Of a stretch of DNA of 64,000 bases, positions 36,321-44,147 are shown piece after piece. Made by a program: the position numbers and the translations under genes. Location: NCBI RefSeq assembly GCF_900177615.1, contig NZ_FXAP01000001.1:1-64000 (forward strand), in the 5' to 3' direction. The notes under the pieces are model-generated. The model had not been told where the DNA came from and ran no database searches. It was given only the letters and a program-made list of their open reading frames with translations. The stretch comes from Plantibacter flavus (GTDB lineage: Bacteria > Actinomycetota > Actinomycetes > Actinomycetales > Microbacteriaceae). How positions within the stretch are numbered: position 1 is the first letter of the stretch; every line of letters begins with the position of its first letter.

Positions 36321-37697
36321 TCAGAAGGCGGCGTCGAGCTCGCGTTCGCGTCGGGCGGGCCGTGCAGCCTCGGCTGCGGTCTTCGCGATGCCCAACACTG
36401 ACTTGAGGTCGTTGCTGACGTCGGAGTTCAGCAACAGCTTGTAGCCGAGTCGGTTGCCTTCCGAGCCGCGCTGCTTCGCGACGCTCACCGGACGCACTTC
36501 GCCGCTGAGGCTGATCTCCCCGTAGGCCGCGAGGTCGCGGGGGAGGGCCAAGTCGCGGATGACGGAGACCAGGGCGAGGGCGATCGCGAGGTCGGCTGCC
36601 GGTTCGCTGATCTTCACGCCGCCGACGGTGGAGATGTAGACGTCGTGGTCGGTGAGGTCGTAGGAGTAGCGGCCGTGCAGCACGGCGAGGATCATCGCGA
36701 CACGTGACGGGTCGACGCCGTTGGTGACGCGGCGGGGGTTCGGCGCCTGCGTCTTGTTGATGAGGGCCTGGACTTCGACGGGCAGGGCGCGACGGCCTTC
36801 CATGACGATGGTGACGCAGGTGCCGGCCACGGGCTCGTTCTGGCTGAGGAAGAGCGCGCTCGGGTCGGGGACCTCGGCGATGCCGTCGCCGGCCATCTCG
36901 AAGCAGCCAACCTCGTCGGTGGCTCCGAAGCGGTTCTTCTGTGCGCGGAGGAAGCGGAGCGCGGTGTGGCGGTCGCCCTCGAACTGGCAGACGACGTCGA
37001 CGAGGTGCTCGAGGAGCCGGGGGCCGGCGATCGAGCCGTCTTTCGTGACGTGGCCGACGAGGAGGACCGGGAGGTCGCGTTCCTTGGCGATGCGGGTGAG
37101 GACGGCTGAGACCTCGCGGACCTGGCCGGGTTGTCCGGCGAGGCCGTCGGACTGCGAGGAGGAGACGGTCTGGACGGAGTCGACGATGAGGAGCTTGGGT
37201 TGCACCTGGTCGATGTGGCCGAGGATGGTGGCGAGGTCGGTCTCGGAGGCGAGGTAGAGGTCGTCGTGGAGGGCGCCGGTGCGTTCGGCACGGAGGCGGA
37301 CCTGGCTGACCGACTCCTCGGCGCTGACGTAGAGGACGCGGGCGCCGGTCTTCGCCGCGCGGGACGCGACCTCGAGCAGCAGGGTCGACTTGCCGACGCC
37401 CGGCTCACCGGAGAGGAGGATCGCGGCGCCGGGGACGATGCCGCCGCCGAGCACTCGGTCGAACTCCGCGATGCCGCTCGACCAGCGGGGTGCCTCGTCG
37501 GCGCTGGCCTGGGTGATAGGGCGTGCGGCGCGTTCGTCCGTGGCGCGGATCGGGGTCAGCTTGCCGAGGACACCGGTGGGAGCCGAGGCTTCGACGACCG
37601 TGCCCCACTGCTGGCATTCGCCGCAGCGGCCGGCCCATTTGGCGGTGGTCCAGCCGCATTCGGTGCAGCGGAATGCGGGGGAGGGTGCCTTGGCCAT
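36321..37697 (-). CDS. radA: DNA repair protein RadA (Sms)
   Basis: A 458-residue RecA-like branch-migration helicase used in recombinational repair. It has the N-terminal zinc finger C11-x2-C14...C25-x2-C28 (CTECGW, CGECQQW), Walker A GEPGVGKST (from G97), the RadA-specific KNRFG motif in the middle and a C-terminal Lon-protease-like domain (VGGVKISEPAADLAIALALVS). ATG at 37697 is set by TAGGCT 6 nt upstream. It is divergent from tRNA-Ser. Confidence 0.96.
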   Translation of the reverse strand: MAKAPSPAFRCTECGWTTAKWAGRCGECQQWGTVVEASAPTGVLGKLTPIRATDERAARPITQASADEAPRWSSGIAEFDRVLGGGIVPGAAILLSGEPGVGKSTLLLEVASRAAKTGARVLYVSAEESVSQVRLRAERTGALHDDLYLASETDLATILGHIDQVQPKLLIVDSVQTVSSSQSDGLAGQPGQVREVSAVLTRIAKERDLPVLLVGHVTKDGSIAGPRLLEHLVDVVCQFEGDRHTALRFLRAQKNRFGATDEVGCFEMAGDGIAEVPDPSALFLSQNEPVAGTCVTIVMEGRRALPVEVQALINKTQAPNPRRVTNGVDPSRVAMILAVLHGRYSYDLTDHDVYISTVGGVKISEPAADLAIALALVSVIRDLALPRDLAAYGEISLSGEVRPVSVAKQRGSEGNRLGYKLLLNSDVSNDLKSVLGIAKTAAEAARPARRERELDAAF

Positions 37698-37703
37698 GCG
37701 GCC

Positions 37704-37709
37704 AGCCTA
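37704..37709 (-). promoter_or_regulatory. -10 element TAGGCT, predicted leaderless start of radA
   Basis: On the minus strand TAGGCT ends 6 nt before the ATG at 37697; no Shine-Dalgarno site is present. Confidence 0.5.
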
Positions 37710-37806
37710 AGCGCGGCCGCCGACACCGCCGGCCCTCCGCGCCGCCTGTGGATGACCGGCATCGCTCAATTCGCGTCGGCGCTCGTCTTCTATTACACTC
37801 GACCCC

Positions 37807-37896
37807 GGTACCGTGTCCGAGCGGCCGAAGGTGCAACTCTCGAAAAGTTGTGTGCTTGAAAGAGCACCGTGGGTTCAAATCCCACCGGTACCGCCA
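37807..37896 (+). tRNA. tRNA-Ser (CGA)
   Basis: A 90-nt class II tRNA with acceptor GGTACCG/CGGTACC, anticodon stem-loop CAACT-CTCGAAA-AGTTG (anticodon CGA), a long variable arm (tgtgcttgaaagagcacc) and T-loop GGTTCAAATCC. The 3' CCA is encoded (37894-37896). It is followed at once by a terminator. Confidence 0.95.
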
Positions 37897-37900
37897 CGAA

Positions 37901-37945
37901 GAAGCCCCCTCCATCCCCGAGCAACACCGGGACGGAGGGGGCTTC
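37901..37945 (+). terminator. Terminator after tRNA-Ser
   Basis: Perfect 12-bp inverted repeat gaagccccctcc / ggagggggcttc around a 21-nt loop with its own small stem (ccccg/cggg). A short gttcg tail follows. Confidence 0.75.
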
Positions 37946-37973
37946 GTTCGATACAGGCCCTATCGACGCTCGC

Positions 37974-37979
37974 TATCGT
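37974..37979 (+). promoter_or_regulatory. -10 element TATCGT upstream of 37985
   Basis: TATCGT ends 5 nt before the ATG at 37985, consistent with a leaderless or near-leaderless transcript. Confidence 0.4.
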
Positions 37980-37984
37980 CGAGT

Positions 37985-38233
37985 ATGGGGACCTTCGATG
38001 AGGAACGTGACCGGAACGCACATCTGCCGACAGGGGAAGCGGCACCTCCGAGCCCACCAGGAGCGCCTGAGCCGCCGTTTCAGGCGATCTTCCCGAATCT
38101 GGACCGCGTGTCTCGAGACTCGTTGCGGAAGGGCACGTTCAGTCGCCGCCGAATCATCCGCGCAGCGATCGGGTTCCTGGTCGTCGTCATCACGATCGTC
38201 GTCATCGTCTGGCTGACCGGGCCGAGCGTCTAG
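37985..38233 (+). CDS. Small single-pass membrane protein (82 aa)
   Basis: Begins MGTFDEERDRNAHLPTGEAA, with a Pro/Ala-rich acidic head of about 55 residues, a basic stretch (KGTFSRRRIIR) and a C-terminal transmembrane helix (AIGFLVVVITIVVIVWLTG). This is a tail-anchored arrangement. No family is recognised. The start is supported by TATCGT 5 nt upstream rather than by a ribosome-binding site. Confidence 0.6.
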   Translation: MGTFDEERDRNAHLPTGEAAPPSPPGAPEPPFQAIFPNLDRVSRDSLRKGTFSRRRIIRAAIGFLVVVITIVVIVWLTGPSV

Positions 38234-38270
38234 CCCTGCCCGACGACCGACCGTCAGAGCAACTCCTCGT

Positions 38271-38558
38271 TCACGATGAAGGTTGCTGTTCGACACCGGC
38301 CCGGCGAGATGAGGAGCGCGACATCCACCTCGTCGCCTGCTCTGCGACGGCGGACAGCACCAGCCCAGGCGTCATGATCAGCGCCACCCCTGCGATGCCG
38401 AGGAGCGACACGAAGGCACCAGAAGCCGTCGCCGCTTCCCACGCACCAGCGGGGATCTCGAGCAGCATCGCGTTCCGGAGCATCTCCCAGAGCAGGTAGC
38501 CGCCTCCGAGGCCCAGCAGACCCCCGAGGGTACGAGCGAGCGCGTACCGGTTCAGCAT
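38271..38558 (-). CDS. Small membrane protein (95 aa)
   Basis: Starts MLNRYALARTLGGLLGLGGG. Two or three hydrophobic stretches (residues 8-30, 44-75) precede a basic, Ser/Arg-rich tail (SRSSSRRAGVEQQPSS). No family recognised. It lies 24 bp downstream of the next small membrane-protein gene on the same strand and is probably co-transcribed with it. Confidence 0.6.
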   Translation of the reverse strand: MLNRYALARTLGGLLGLGGGYLLWEMLRNAMLLEIPAGAWEAATASGAFVSLLGIAGVALIMTPGLVLSAVAEQATRWMSRSSSRRAGVEQQPSS

Positions 38559-38582
38559 GCACGGAGCCTTTCGTCGAATCGA

Positions 38583-38825
38583 TCAGGCATCATCACGGGT
38601 CCGGGACGCCTGGATCGCGTCAGCGACCTCGTGCTCGGAGAAGCCGTCCTCGGACAACTGCGCCCGGAGCTCAGCGTCGGCGCGCGCCAGCCTGCCCTGC
38701 GGCCGACGACGGTGCATCCGCACGTACTGGGTGCCCAGCGCGAGAACGAGGAAGAGCACCAGCCCGGCGAGCAGGAGTCCGAGCGCCAGCAGCAGCCCGC
38801 CACCCACGTCTTGGATCAGGCCCAC
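38583..38825 (-). CDS. Small single-pass membrane protein (80 aa)
   Basis: From GTG at 38825 (VGLIQDVGGGLLLALG) there is one long hydrophobic helix (residues 9-32), then a basic segment (MHRRRPQGRLARADAEL) and an amphipathic helix (LSEDGFSEHEVADAIQASR). GGGGGTG-type sequence lies just upstream of this start. The frame is open to 38942, but the upstream part lacks a plausible start or similarity. Function unknown. Confidence 0.55.
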   Translation of the reverse strand: MGLIQDVGGGLLLALGLLLAGLVLFLVLALGTQYVRMHRRRPQGRLARADAELRAQLSEDGFSEHEVADAIQASRTRDDA

Positions 38826-38994
38826 GATGCACCCCCCCCGGATGTCACGGTCGTTGCAACCAGGGTAGAGAACGGGGCGAGTGGATGCGAGCCGCGAGAC
38901 CAGACTGTGGGAGGTCTCCACCGCTGTTGAACTGAAAGACACGGATTCCCAGCGAAGCCCAGGGACACCTCACCTGAGCTTCAGAACACCGTCG

Positions 38995-39000
38995 CACAGT
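38995..39000 (+). promoter_or_regulatory. -10 element CACAGT, predicted leaderless start at 39007
   Basis: CACAGT ends 6 nt before the ATG at 39007; no Shine-Dalgarno site is visible. Confidence 0.4.
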
Positions 39001-39006
39001 GAATCC

Positions 39007-39972
39007 ATGATCAGATCACGTGCCCTCGTCGTCCCGCTCGTCCGCACCGCTGCCGTCCTCGCCGGCGTCTCACTCCTTGCGGGGTGCCAGGCCACCTCGG
39101 CAGCCGTGCCCGATCCGTCGTCCTCGGTCTCATCAGCGCGGAAGGGAAGCGCCGACGGCGGCTCGACGGGCGACCGCAGCGACTCGAAGACCGAGCAGAA
39201 GAACCTCGCCGCCGTGCTCAAGTTGTACACGGACGCCTTCCCCGACCCCGCCTCCTCGAAGGCGGTGGCCACGACCGACAAGCTGGTCGCGGCCGATGCC
39301 GTCGCGCACGGCTCTGGGCAGAAGAGCGGGCCGAGCGGCGTCCTCGCCGAGTTCACCGCCGACCGGACACGGGTCCCCGGGGCGCAGGCGGTCGTGAAGC
39401 ACACCGCGGCCGACGGCGACCTCGTCGCCGTACACTACCAGGTCGCTTCCGACCCAGCCGACGAACGGACAGGCGAGGCAGCCGTCGACCTGTTCCGGGT
39501 GCGGGACGGCGCCGTCGTGGAGCGCTGGGCGTTCGACCAGCCGATCGCGACCGGGACGCCGGCGAGCGGGAACACCAACACGATGTTCAGCGACCTCTAC
39601 AACCCGGCGAAGCCCGCGGTCGCGCCGTCGGAGAAGCAGGAGGAGCAGAACCGGACGTTCGCGGTGAGCGCGTACGACACGCTGTTCCGCGACCAGGACG
39701 TCTCGATCCTCGACACAGCGTTCGACCCCGCCTACCTTCAGCACAACCCGGTCGCACCGAACGGCACGGCAGCGCTCAAGTCGTTCTTCTCCGGGTCCTC
39801 CACGTTCCCGCCGCAGGAGTCGGTCATCTCGCTGAGCGACGGCGACCTCGTGTGGACGTTCTCGCAGTGCGTCGGAGCGAAGGCCGACGACCCCGTTCTG
39901 GCAGCGGACATCTTCCGCGTCGACGACAAGCTCATCCGCGAGCACTGGGACGTGGTGCCGACCGCCGGGTGA
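39007..39972 (+). CDS. Lipoprotein with two SnoaL-like (NTF2-fold) domains
   Basis: A 321-residue exported protein. The N-terminus MIRSRALVVPLVRTAAVLAGVSLLAGC ends in a lipobox. A Ser/Asp-rich linker leads into two repeated domains, each with the pattern DLVAVHYQV...VDLFRVRDGAVVERWAFDQPI and DLVWTFSQC...ADIFRVDDKLIREHWDVV, the hallmark of SnoaL-like polyketide-cyclase or isomerase-fold proteins. The second domain retains the closing EHWDVVP. Substrate unknown; it is probably an extracytoplasmic binding or enzyme domain. Confidence 0.82.
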   Translation: MIRSRALVVPLVRTAAVLAGVSLLAGCQATSAAVPDPSSSVSSARKGSADGGSTGDRSDSKTEQKNLAAVLKLYTDAFPDPASSKAVATTDKLVAADAVAHGSGQKSGPSGVLAEFTADRTRVPGAQAVVKHTAADGDLVAVHYQVASDPADERTGEAAVDLFRVRDGAVVERWAFDQPIATGTPASGNTNTMFSDLYNPAKPAVAPSEKQEEQNRTFAVSAYDTLFRDQDVSILDTAFDPAYLQHNPVAPNGTAALKSFFSGSSTFPPQESVISLSDGDLVWTFSQCVGAKADDPVLAADIFRVDDKLIREHWDVVPTAG

Positions 39973-40180
39973 GTGCCTCCACGGGCGGGCCCGAGTGTGC
40001 TGTGCGTGGGACCCGACGCATGCGGCCCGACATTGACCCGCGGTCGGTCGCTTCACCGACTTCGCCGGATACCGCTCCTGACGCCATCGCACCACCCCTG
40101 GCGATCCCCGTCGGCGCGCGGCTACAGTCGGGGACGGTCCCGATCAGGGATTGTCGAACGACGTACGAGAGGTGTGCAGC

Positions 40181-40558
40181 ATGGCGAAACGACCAGGGGG
40201 AGTGACCATCGTCGCGGTGATCGTCTGGATCCAGGGGTTCCTGAGTGCCCTCGGCGGTGCGCTCCTGATGATCGGCGCGAACACGCCGAACGGCAACCTC
40301 CAGGGGATGAACGTCGTCGGCCTCGTGTCGCTGATCCTCGGGATCATCACCATCATCGTCGGTGTCGGCCTCCTGCGGGGGAGCAGTGTGGCGAGGGTGC
40401 TCACGACGATCGTCCTCGTGCTGTCGATCGCCAGCGCCGTCTACGCGATGGTCACCACCGGCAACGTCGCGACGCAGATCATCAGCATGCTGCTCGCGGT
40501 CATCGGCCTGATCCTCCTCTACACGAAGGCCGCGTCCGACTACTTCCGCTCGGCCTGA
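40181..40558 (+). CDS. Four-helix membrane protein (125 aa)
   Basis: Begins MAKRPGGVTIVAVIVWIQGF. Four predicted helices (residues 8-29, 39-61, 66-85, 92-113) with short loops; the overall shape resembles DUF7144-type or small EamA-like actinobacterial membrane proteins, but I cannot confirm the family. ATG at 40181 has GAGAGG about 8 nt upstream, favouring it over the in-frame upstream codon. The 208 bp before it show no gene. Confidence 0.7.
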   Translation: MAKRPGGVTIVAVIVWIQGFLSALGGALLMIGANTPNGNLQGMNVVGLVSLILGIITIIVGVGLLRGSSVARVLTTIVLVLSIASAVYAMVTTGNVATQIISMLLAVIGLILLYTKAASDYFRSA

Positions 40559-40586
40559 GCAGCGCGCACAGCCCTCTCCTGTCACG

Positions 40587-41198
40587 ATGTCCGCTTCGCC
40601 CGCAGTCACAATCCGGCCCTACGAGGCGTCTGACGAATCCTCGTGGGTGCGATGCCGGGTGCTCGCTTTTCTGACGACCCAGTACTACGACGACGTGTGG
40701 CCTCGCCGCCCGGATGTGTCTGCACCGTCGTTCGGGCTCGTCGCGGTCGATGGGGAGGGGCGCGTGATCGGCTTGCTCGACGTCAGTGTCGACGCTGAGG
40801 CCGCGACGATCGACTCGATCGCGACGCATCCCAGTCACCAGGGCGCGGGGATCGGCACAGCTCTCCTCGAAACAGCTGTGGAGCGGCTGGTCGAGACGGG
40901 TGTCACGAGGCTCGATGCGTGGACCCGCGAGGACCAGGCAGCGAACGCCTGGTACCGCCGCAACGGCTTCTCCGAAACGTTCCAGTACCTGCATGTACAC
41001 CTGGAAGACGGAGACGATGCCGAGGGGTTCACGACGCCGCCCGGGTTCAGCGGCCCGGTCCGCGCATTCGTCCATGCAAGCATCGAGCGCGAGCAGGAGC
41101 TCAGGGAACGCTTCGCTCGGGTGTATGTGTGCCGCCGGTATGTCCGGGACCTCTCCGCCGGAACTCCAATCGAGACAGGTGTCGACAGCGCTGACTAG
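40587..41198 (+). CDS. GNAT family N-acetyltransferase
   Basis: A 203-residue protein whose N-terminal 140 residues form a GNAT fold. The acetyl-CoA pyrophosphate loop SIATHPSHQGAGIGTALLETAVERL is intact, and LDAWTREDQAANAWYRRNGFSETFQYLHV is the usual beta-bulge/C-terminal core. The last 60 residues are a helical extension. Substrate cannot be predicted. It starts 28 bp after the membrane-protein gene; its 3' end overlaps the promoter hexamer of the next gene. Confidence 0.85.
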   Translation: MSASPAVTIRPYEASDESSWVRCRVLAFLTTQYYDDVWPRRPDVSAPSFGLVAVDGEGRVIGLLDVSVDAEAATIDSIATHPSHQGAGIGTALLETAVERLVETGVTRLDAWTREDQAANAWYRRNGFSETFQYLHVHLEDGDDAEGFTTPPGFSGPVRAFVHASIEREQELRERFARVYVCRRYVRDLSAGTPIETGVDSAD

Positions 41199-41201
41199 GC
41201 T
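41196..41201 (+). promoter_or_regulatory. -10 element TAGGCT, predicted leaderless start at 41208
   Basis: TAGGCT overlaps the stop codon of the acetyltransferase gene and ends 6 nt before the ATG at 41208. Confidence 0.5.
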
Positions 41202-41207
41202 CTGGGG

Positions 41208-41849
41208 ATGACTCAGGACTTCGCAACGCTGAACGCCCACGCCATGGAGGTCGCCGCCGCCTACGACGATCTCAGCACGAAGCGGATCGGACGTCCGTGG
41301 ACGAACCAGGAGGTCGCCCTCGGCTTCGTCGGCGACGTCGGTGACCTGGCCAAGATCGTGATGACGCTCGAAGGGACGCGCCGCATCGACGGTATCGGAC
41401 TCGAACAGCTCGAGCACGAACTGTGTGATGCCATCTGGTCCTGTCTCGTGCTCGCCGACCGGTTCGGCGTCGACATCGGCGAGGCGTTCCCCCGTCAGAT
41501 GCAGGATCTGGTGCGGCACGTGTCCGAGCTCCGCGCCGACGAAGCTGGCACTGATTCCGCGACGCCCGCTGGTGAGAATCGCGGCATGAGCGACGACAGC
41601 ACGGCCAGCACCGACGACGGCGAGTCCTTCGGCGTCGAGCCCGGCACCTACCGGCACTTCAAGGGTGCACGGTACGAGGTCATCGGCGTCGGACGCCACA
41701 GCGAGACCGAGGAGCCGTACGTCTTCTACCGGACGACCACGACCCCGCCGACGTCGTGGGTGCGACCGCTCGCGATGTTCGTCGAGCCCGTCTCACGCGA
41801 CGGCTACGAGGGACCGCGCTTCGCGCGCATCGATGACGACGCCGACTGA
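41208..41849 (+). CDS. MazG-like NTP pyrophosphohydrolase fused to DUF1653
   Basis: A 213-residue protein. Residues 1-105 are a MazG-like all-alpha domain (ALGFVGDVGDLAKIV, then EHELCDAIWSCLVLADRFGVDI with the ExxD metal motif), predicted to hydrolyse house-cleaning NTPs. After an acidic Ser/Thr/Asp linker, residues 143-200 form a DUF1653 domain (GTYRHFKGARYEVIGVGRHSET...VFYRTTTTPPTSWVRPLAMF). The two usually occur as separate proteins. An internal ATG at 41586, preceded by GGTGAG, sits at the domain boundary, so the second domain might also be made alone. Confidence 0.82.
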   Translation: MTQDFATLNAHAMEVAAAYDDLSTKRIGRPWTNQEVALGFVGDVGDLAKIVMTLEGTRRIDGIGLEQLEHELCDAIWSCLVLADRFGVDIGEAFPRQMQDLVRHVSELRADEAGTDSATPAGENRGMSDDSTASTDDGESFGVEPGTYRHFKGARYEVIGVGRHSETEEPYVFYRTTTTPPTSWVRPLAMFVEPVSRDGYEGPRFARIDDDAD

Positions 41850-41879
41850 CCGGTCATCATCGGGTGTGGGTGGTCCTGA

Positions 41880-42185
41880 TCATGCGGTCGTCGTGCCGGG
41901 TTCGGGCGTCAGCATCATGCCGCCCGGCGTGTAGGAGGAGTCGAGCAGGGCGCGCACCCACGCCTGGTTGACCGGCGGCTCTGGCTGCGCGAACCGGAAC
42001 TGCAACGGGACGTCGCTCGTGATCCAGAGGCTCACCCGCCCACCGCCGTCCACAGCCCCCTTCGTCCACTCGACGAAGAAGGACTCCCGACGACGCAGCT
42101 TGTTCCCGATCGCCGCCCTGAGGTGGGCGAGCACGCGGTCGTCGAAGTCGTAGTGACTTCCGGCACCGTAGATGAGAACGCCCAT
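41880..42185 (-). CDS. DUF7882-like protein, paralogue 1 (101 aa)
   Basis: Begins MGVLIYGAGSHYDFDDRVLA. It is clearly related to the protein at 62374-62736 in this window: both share M-G-x-LIYG, DDR.LAH, KLRR.ESF, GGGRV.(L/I)W and a pattern leading to an aromatic W. Small soluble proteins of this type are widespread in Microbacteriaceae and of unknown function; the DUF7882 name is from memory. A -10-like CACAAT ends 6 nt before this ATG. It faces the MazG/DUF1653 gene with only 30 bp between their ends. Confidence 0.75.
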   Translation of the reverse strand: MGVLIYGAGSHYDFDDRVLAHLRAAIGNKLRRRESFFVEWTKGAVDGGGRVSLWITSDVPLQFRFAQPEPPVNQAWVRALLDSSYTPGGMMLTPEPGTTTA

Positions 42186-42191
42186 GCAGTG

Positions 42192-42197
42192 ATTGTG
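42192..42197 (-). promoter_or_regulatory. -10 element CACAAT, predicted leaderless start at 42185
   Basis: On the minus strand CACAAT ends 6 nt before the ATG at 42185. Confidence 0.4.
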
Positions 42198-42244
42198 CCG
42201 CATCAGCCGTGCCGCACCGCTCGGCGACGCCCCGCCGCTCCACG

Positions 42245-42250
42245 TAAACT
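42245..42250 (+). promoter_or_regulatory. -10 element TAAACT, predicted leaderless start at 42257
   Basis: TAAACT ends 6 nt before the ATG at 42257; no Shine-Dalgarno site is present. Confidence 0.5.
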
Positions 42251-42256
42251 CGTGGG

Positions 42257-42607
42257 ATGCCGAGTCCGACCCCCGCACCCGCACCCTTCGCCCTTCGCCC
42301 GGCGCTCATCCCGGGCATCATGGGTGCGGTCGCGCTCATGCTCGGCCTCGCGCTGCTCGAGCTCGACGCCTTCACGATCGTGCTGTTCGTGGTGAGCATC
42401 CTCGCGCTCATCATGGCCGTGTTCGCCTGGCAGGCCAAGCAGCCGCTCTGGATGATCCCGACGCTGCTCGTCGCGATCGTGTGGAACCCGGTCCTCCCGC
42501 TCCCGTTCAGCGGTATCCCCTGGATCATCGCGCAGTTCCTCGGTGCCGTCGTGCTCGTCGCCGTCGGTATCCTGCTCGAGAACAAGCACGCCACCCCGTC
42601 CGCCTGA
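42257..42607 (+). CDS. Small four-helix membrane protein (116 aa)
   Basis: Starts MPSPTPAPAPFALRPALIPG; four hydrophobic segments (about residues 16-35, 38-58, 63-82, 86-106) separated by very short loops, with a conserved-looking WQAKQPLWMIPTLLVAIVWNPVLP in the middle. This W-N-P pattern is seen in small actinobacterial membrane proteins (DUF6804-like, uncertain). Function unknown. It is transcribed from its own leaderless promoter, divergent from the DUF7882 gene. Confidence 0.72.
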   Translation: MPSPTPAPAPFALRPALIPGIMGAVALMLGLALLELDAFTIVLFVVSILALIMAVFAWQAKQPLWMIPTLLVAIVWNPVLPLPFSGIPWIIAQFLGAVVLVAVGILLENKHATPSA

Positions 42608-42650
42608 TCGGAAATGTTTCGGGAACGCCTGCGGGTCGTCCCGGCTCTGG

Positions 42651-42656
42651 CAAGCT
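42651..42656 (+). promoter_or_regulatory. -10 element CAAGCT, possible leaderless start at 42664
   Basis: CAAGCT ends 7 nt before the ATG at 42664. It is a weaker match than most of the other hexamers. Confidence 0.35.
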
Positions 42657-42663
42657 TGCGCTC

Positions 42664-43947
42664 ATGACGCTTGAACGCAACTGGGCCGGCACGCACACCT
42701 TCGCAGCGCCGCGGATCGTGAACGCCACGTCGATCGACGAGGTCCGCGCACTCGTCGCGGAGGCCGCCAGGACGGGCACGCGGGTCCGCGCCCTCGGCAC
42801 CCGACACTCGTTCACCGACCTCGCCGACTCCGACGGCACACTCATCACGGTGCTCGACATCCCCGCCGACCCGGTGTTCGACGAGGCCGCCGGCGCGGTG
42901 ACGATCGGAGCCGGGACGCGCTACGGGATCGCCGCCGCCTGGCTCGCCGAACAGGGCCTCGCCTTCCACAACATGGGCTCGCTCCCGCACATCTCCATCG
43001 GCGGCGCGATCGCGACCGGCACCCACGGTTCCGGCAACGACAACGGCATCCTGTCCTCGGCGGTCAGCGGTCTCGAGTACGTCGACGCCACGGGCGAAGT
43101 CGTCCACGCCCGTCGCGGGGACCCCGGTTTCGACGGCCTCGTCGTCGGGCTCGGCGCGTTCGGCATCGTGGTGCGCGTGACGGTCGACGTGCAGCCCGCC
43201 TACCGCGTGCGCCAGGACGTCTACCGTGACGTCCCGTGGGACGCCGTCCTCGCCGACTTCGAGGGCGTCACCGGTGGTGCCTACAGCGTCAGCATCTTCA
43301 CGAACTGGCTCGGTGACACCGTCGAGCAGATCTGGTGGAAGACCCGCCTGGCCGCTGGTGACGACGAGCTGCCCGTGGTCCCGGAGTCATGGCTCGGTGT
43401 GCAGCGGGACTCCCTGACCGCTGGCAACCTCGTCGAGACGGACCCCGACAACCTCACCCTGCAGGGCGGTGTCCCCGGCGACTGGTGGGAGCGCCTGCCG
43501 CACTTCCGGCTCGAGTCGACGCCGAGCAACGGCGACGAGATCCAGACCGAGTACTTCATCGACCGCGCCGACGGACCCGCCGCGATCACGGCCCTACGTG
43601 CGCTCGGCGACCGCATCGCCCCGCTGCTGCTCGTGACCGAACTGCGCACGGCGGCGCCCGACAAGCTCTGGCTGAGCGGTGCATACCACCGGGAGATGCT
43701 CGCCGTGCACTTCACCTGGCGCAACCTGCCCGAGGAGGTTCGGGCCGTGCTGCCCGCGATCGAGGAGGCGCTCGCGCCCTTCGGTGCCCGCCCGCACTGG
43801 GGCAAGCTCAACCTGCTGACGGCCGAGCGCATCGCCGAGGTCGTGCCGCGGCTGGCCGACGCGCGAGACCTCTTCGAGGAGTTGGACCCGGCCGGGACCT
43901 TCTCGAACGCACACCTGGAGCGCATCGGGGTCCGTCTGCCCAGGTAG
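42664..43947 (+). CDS. FAD-linked alditol/lactone oxidase family protein
   Basis: A 427-residue flavoprotein of the vanillyl-alcohol-oxidase superfamily, close to actinobacterial alditol (xylitol) oxidase and D-arabinono-lactone oxidase. ALGTRHSF holds H48, at the position that binds FAD covalently in alditol oxidase. LPHISIGGAIATGTHGSGNDNG is the FAD-binding core, and the C-terminal ALO domain contains HFTWRNLPEEVRAVLPAIEEAL and the usual HWGKLN. It probably oxidises a sugar alcohol with O2. The frame is open upstream, but ATG at 42664 gives the family N-terminus. A palindromic repeat follows it. Confidence 0.88.
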   Translation: MTLERNWAGTHTFAAPRIVNATSIDEVRALVAEAARTGTRVRALGTRHSFTDLADSDGTLITVLDIPADPVFDEAAGAVTIGAGTRYGIAAAWLAEQGLAFHNMGSLPHISIGGAIATGTHGSGNDNGILSSAVSGLEYVDATGEVVHARRGDPGFDGLVVGLGAFGIVVRVTVDVQPAYRVRQDVYRDVPWDAVLADFEGVTGGAYSVSIFTNWLGDTVEQIWWKTRLAAGDDELPVVPESWLGVQRDSLTAGNLVETDPDNLTLQGGVPGDWWERLPHFRLESTPSNGDEIQTEYFIDRADGPAAITALRALGDRIAPLLLVTELRTAAPDKLWLSGAYHREMLAVHFTWRNLPEEVRAVLPAIEEALAPFGARPHWGKLNLLTAERIAEVVPRLADARDLFEELDPAGTFSNAHLERIGVRLPR

Positions 43948-43967
43948 CAGGTGCCGATGGCTCGGGT

Positions 43968-44137
43968 GCCAGCGCGGTGCGCTGGCGCGAGCGCGGGTGA
44001 TCGGGCGTCAGCGCGGTGCGCTGGCGCGAGCGCGGGGGAACCGGCGTGGGCGCGGGGCACACGCGTGAGCGTGGGTCTCCGGAGACCCGCGCCCGCGCGC
44101 CAGACCCGCGGTGACGTCAGCGCACCGCGCTGGCGCG
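43968..44137. repeat. Large palindromic intergenic element, copy C
   Basis: Two tandem left arms (gccagcgcggtgcgctggcg at 43968 and gtcagcgcggtgcgctggcg about 43 bp later), centre gtctccggagac near 44073-44084, and a right arm gtcagcgcaccgcgctggcg ending at about 44135. It fills the gap between two convergent genes. Confidence 0.8.
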
Positions 44138-44147
44138 ACCCCGGAGG

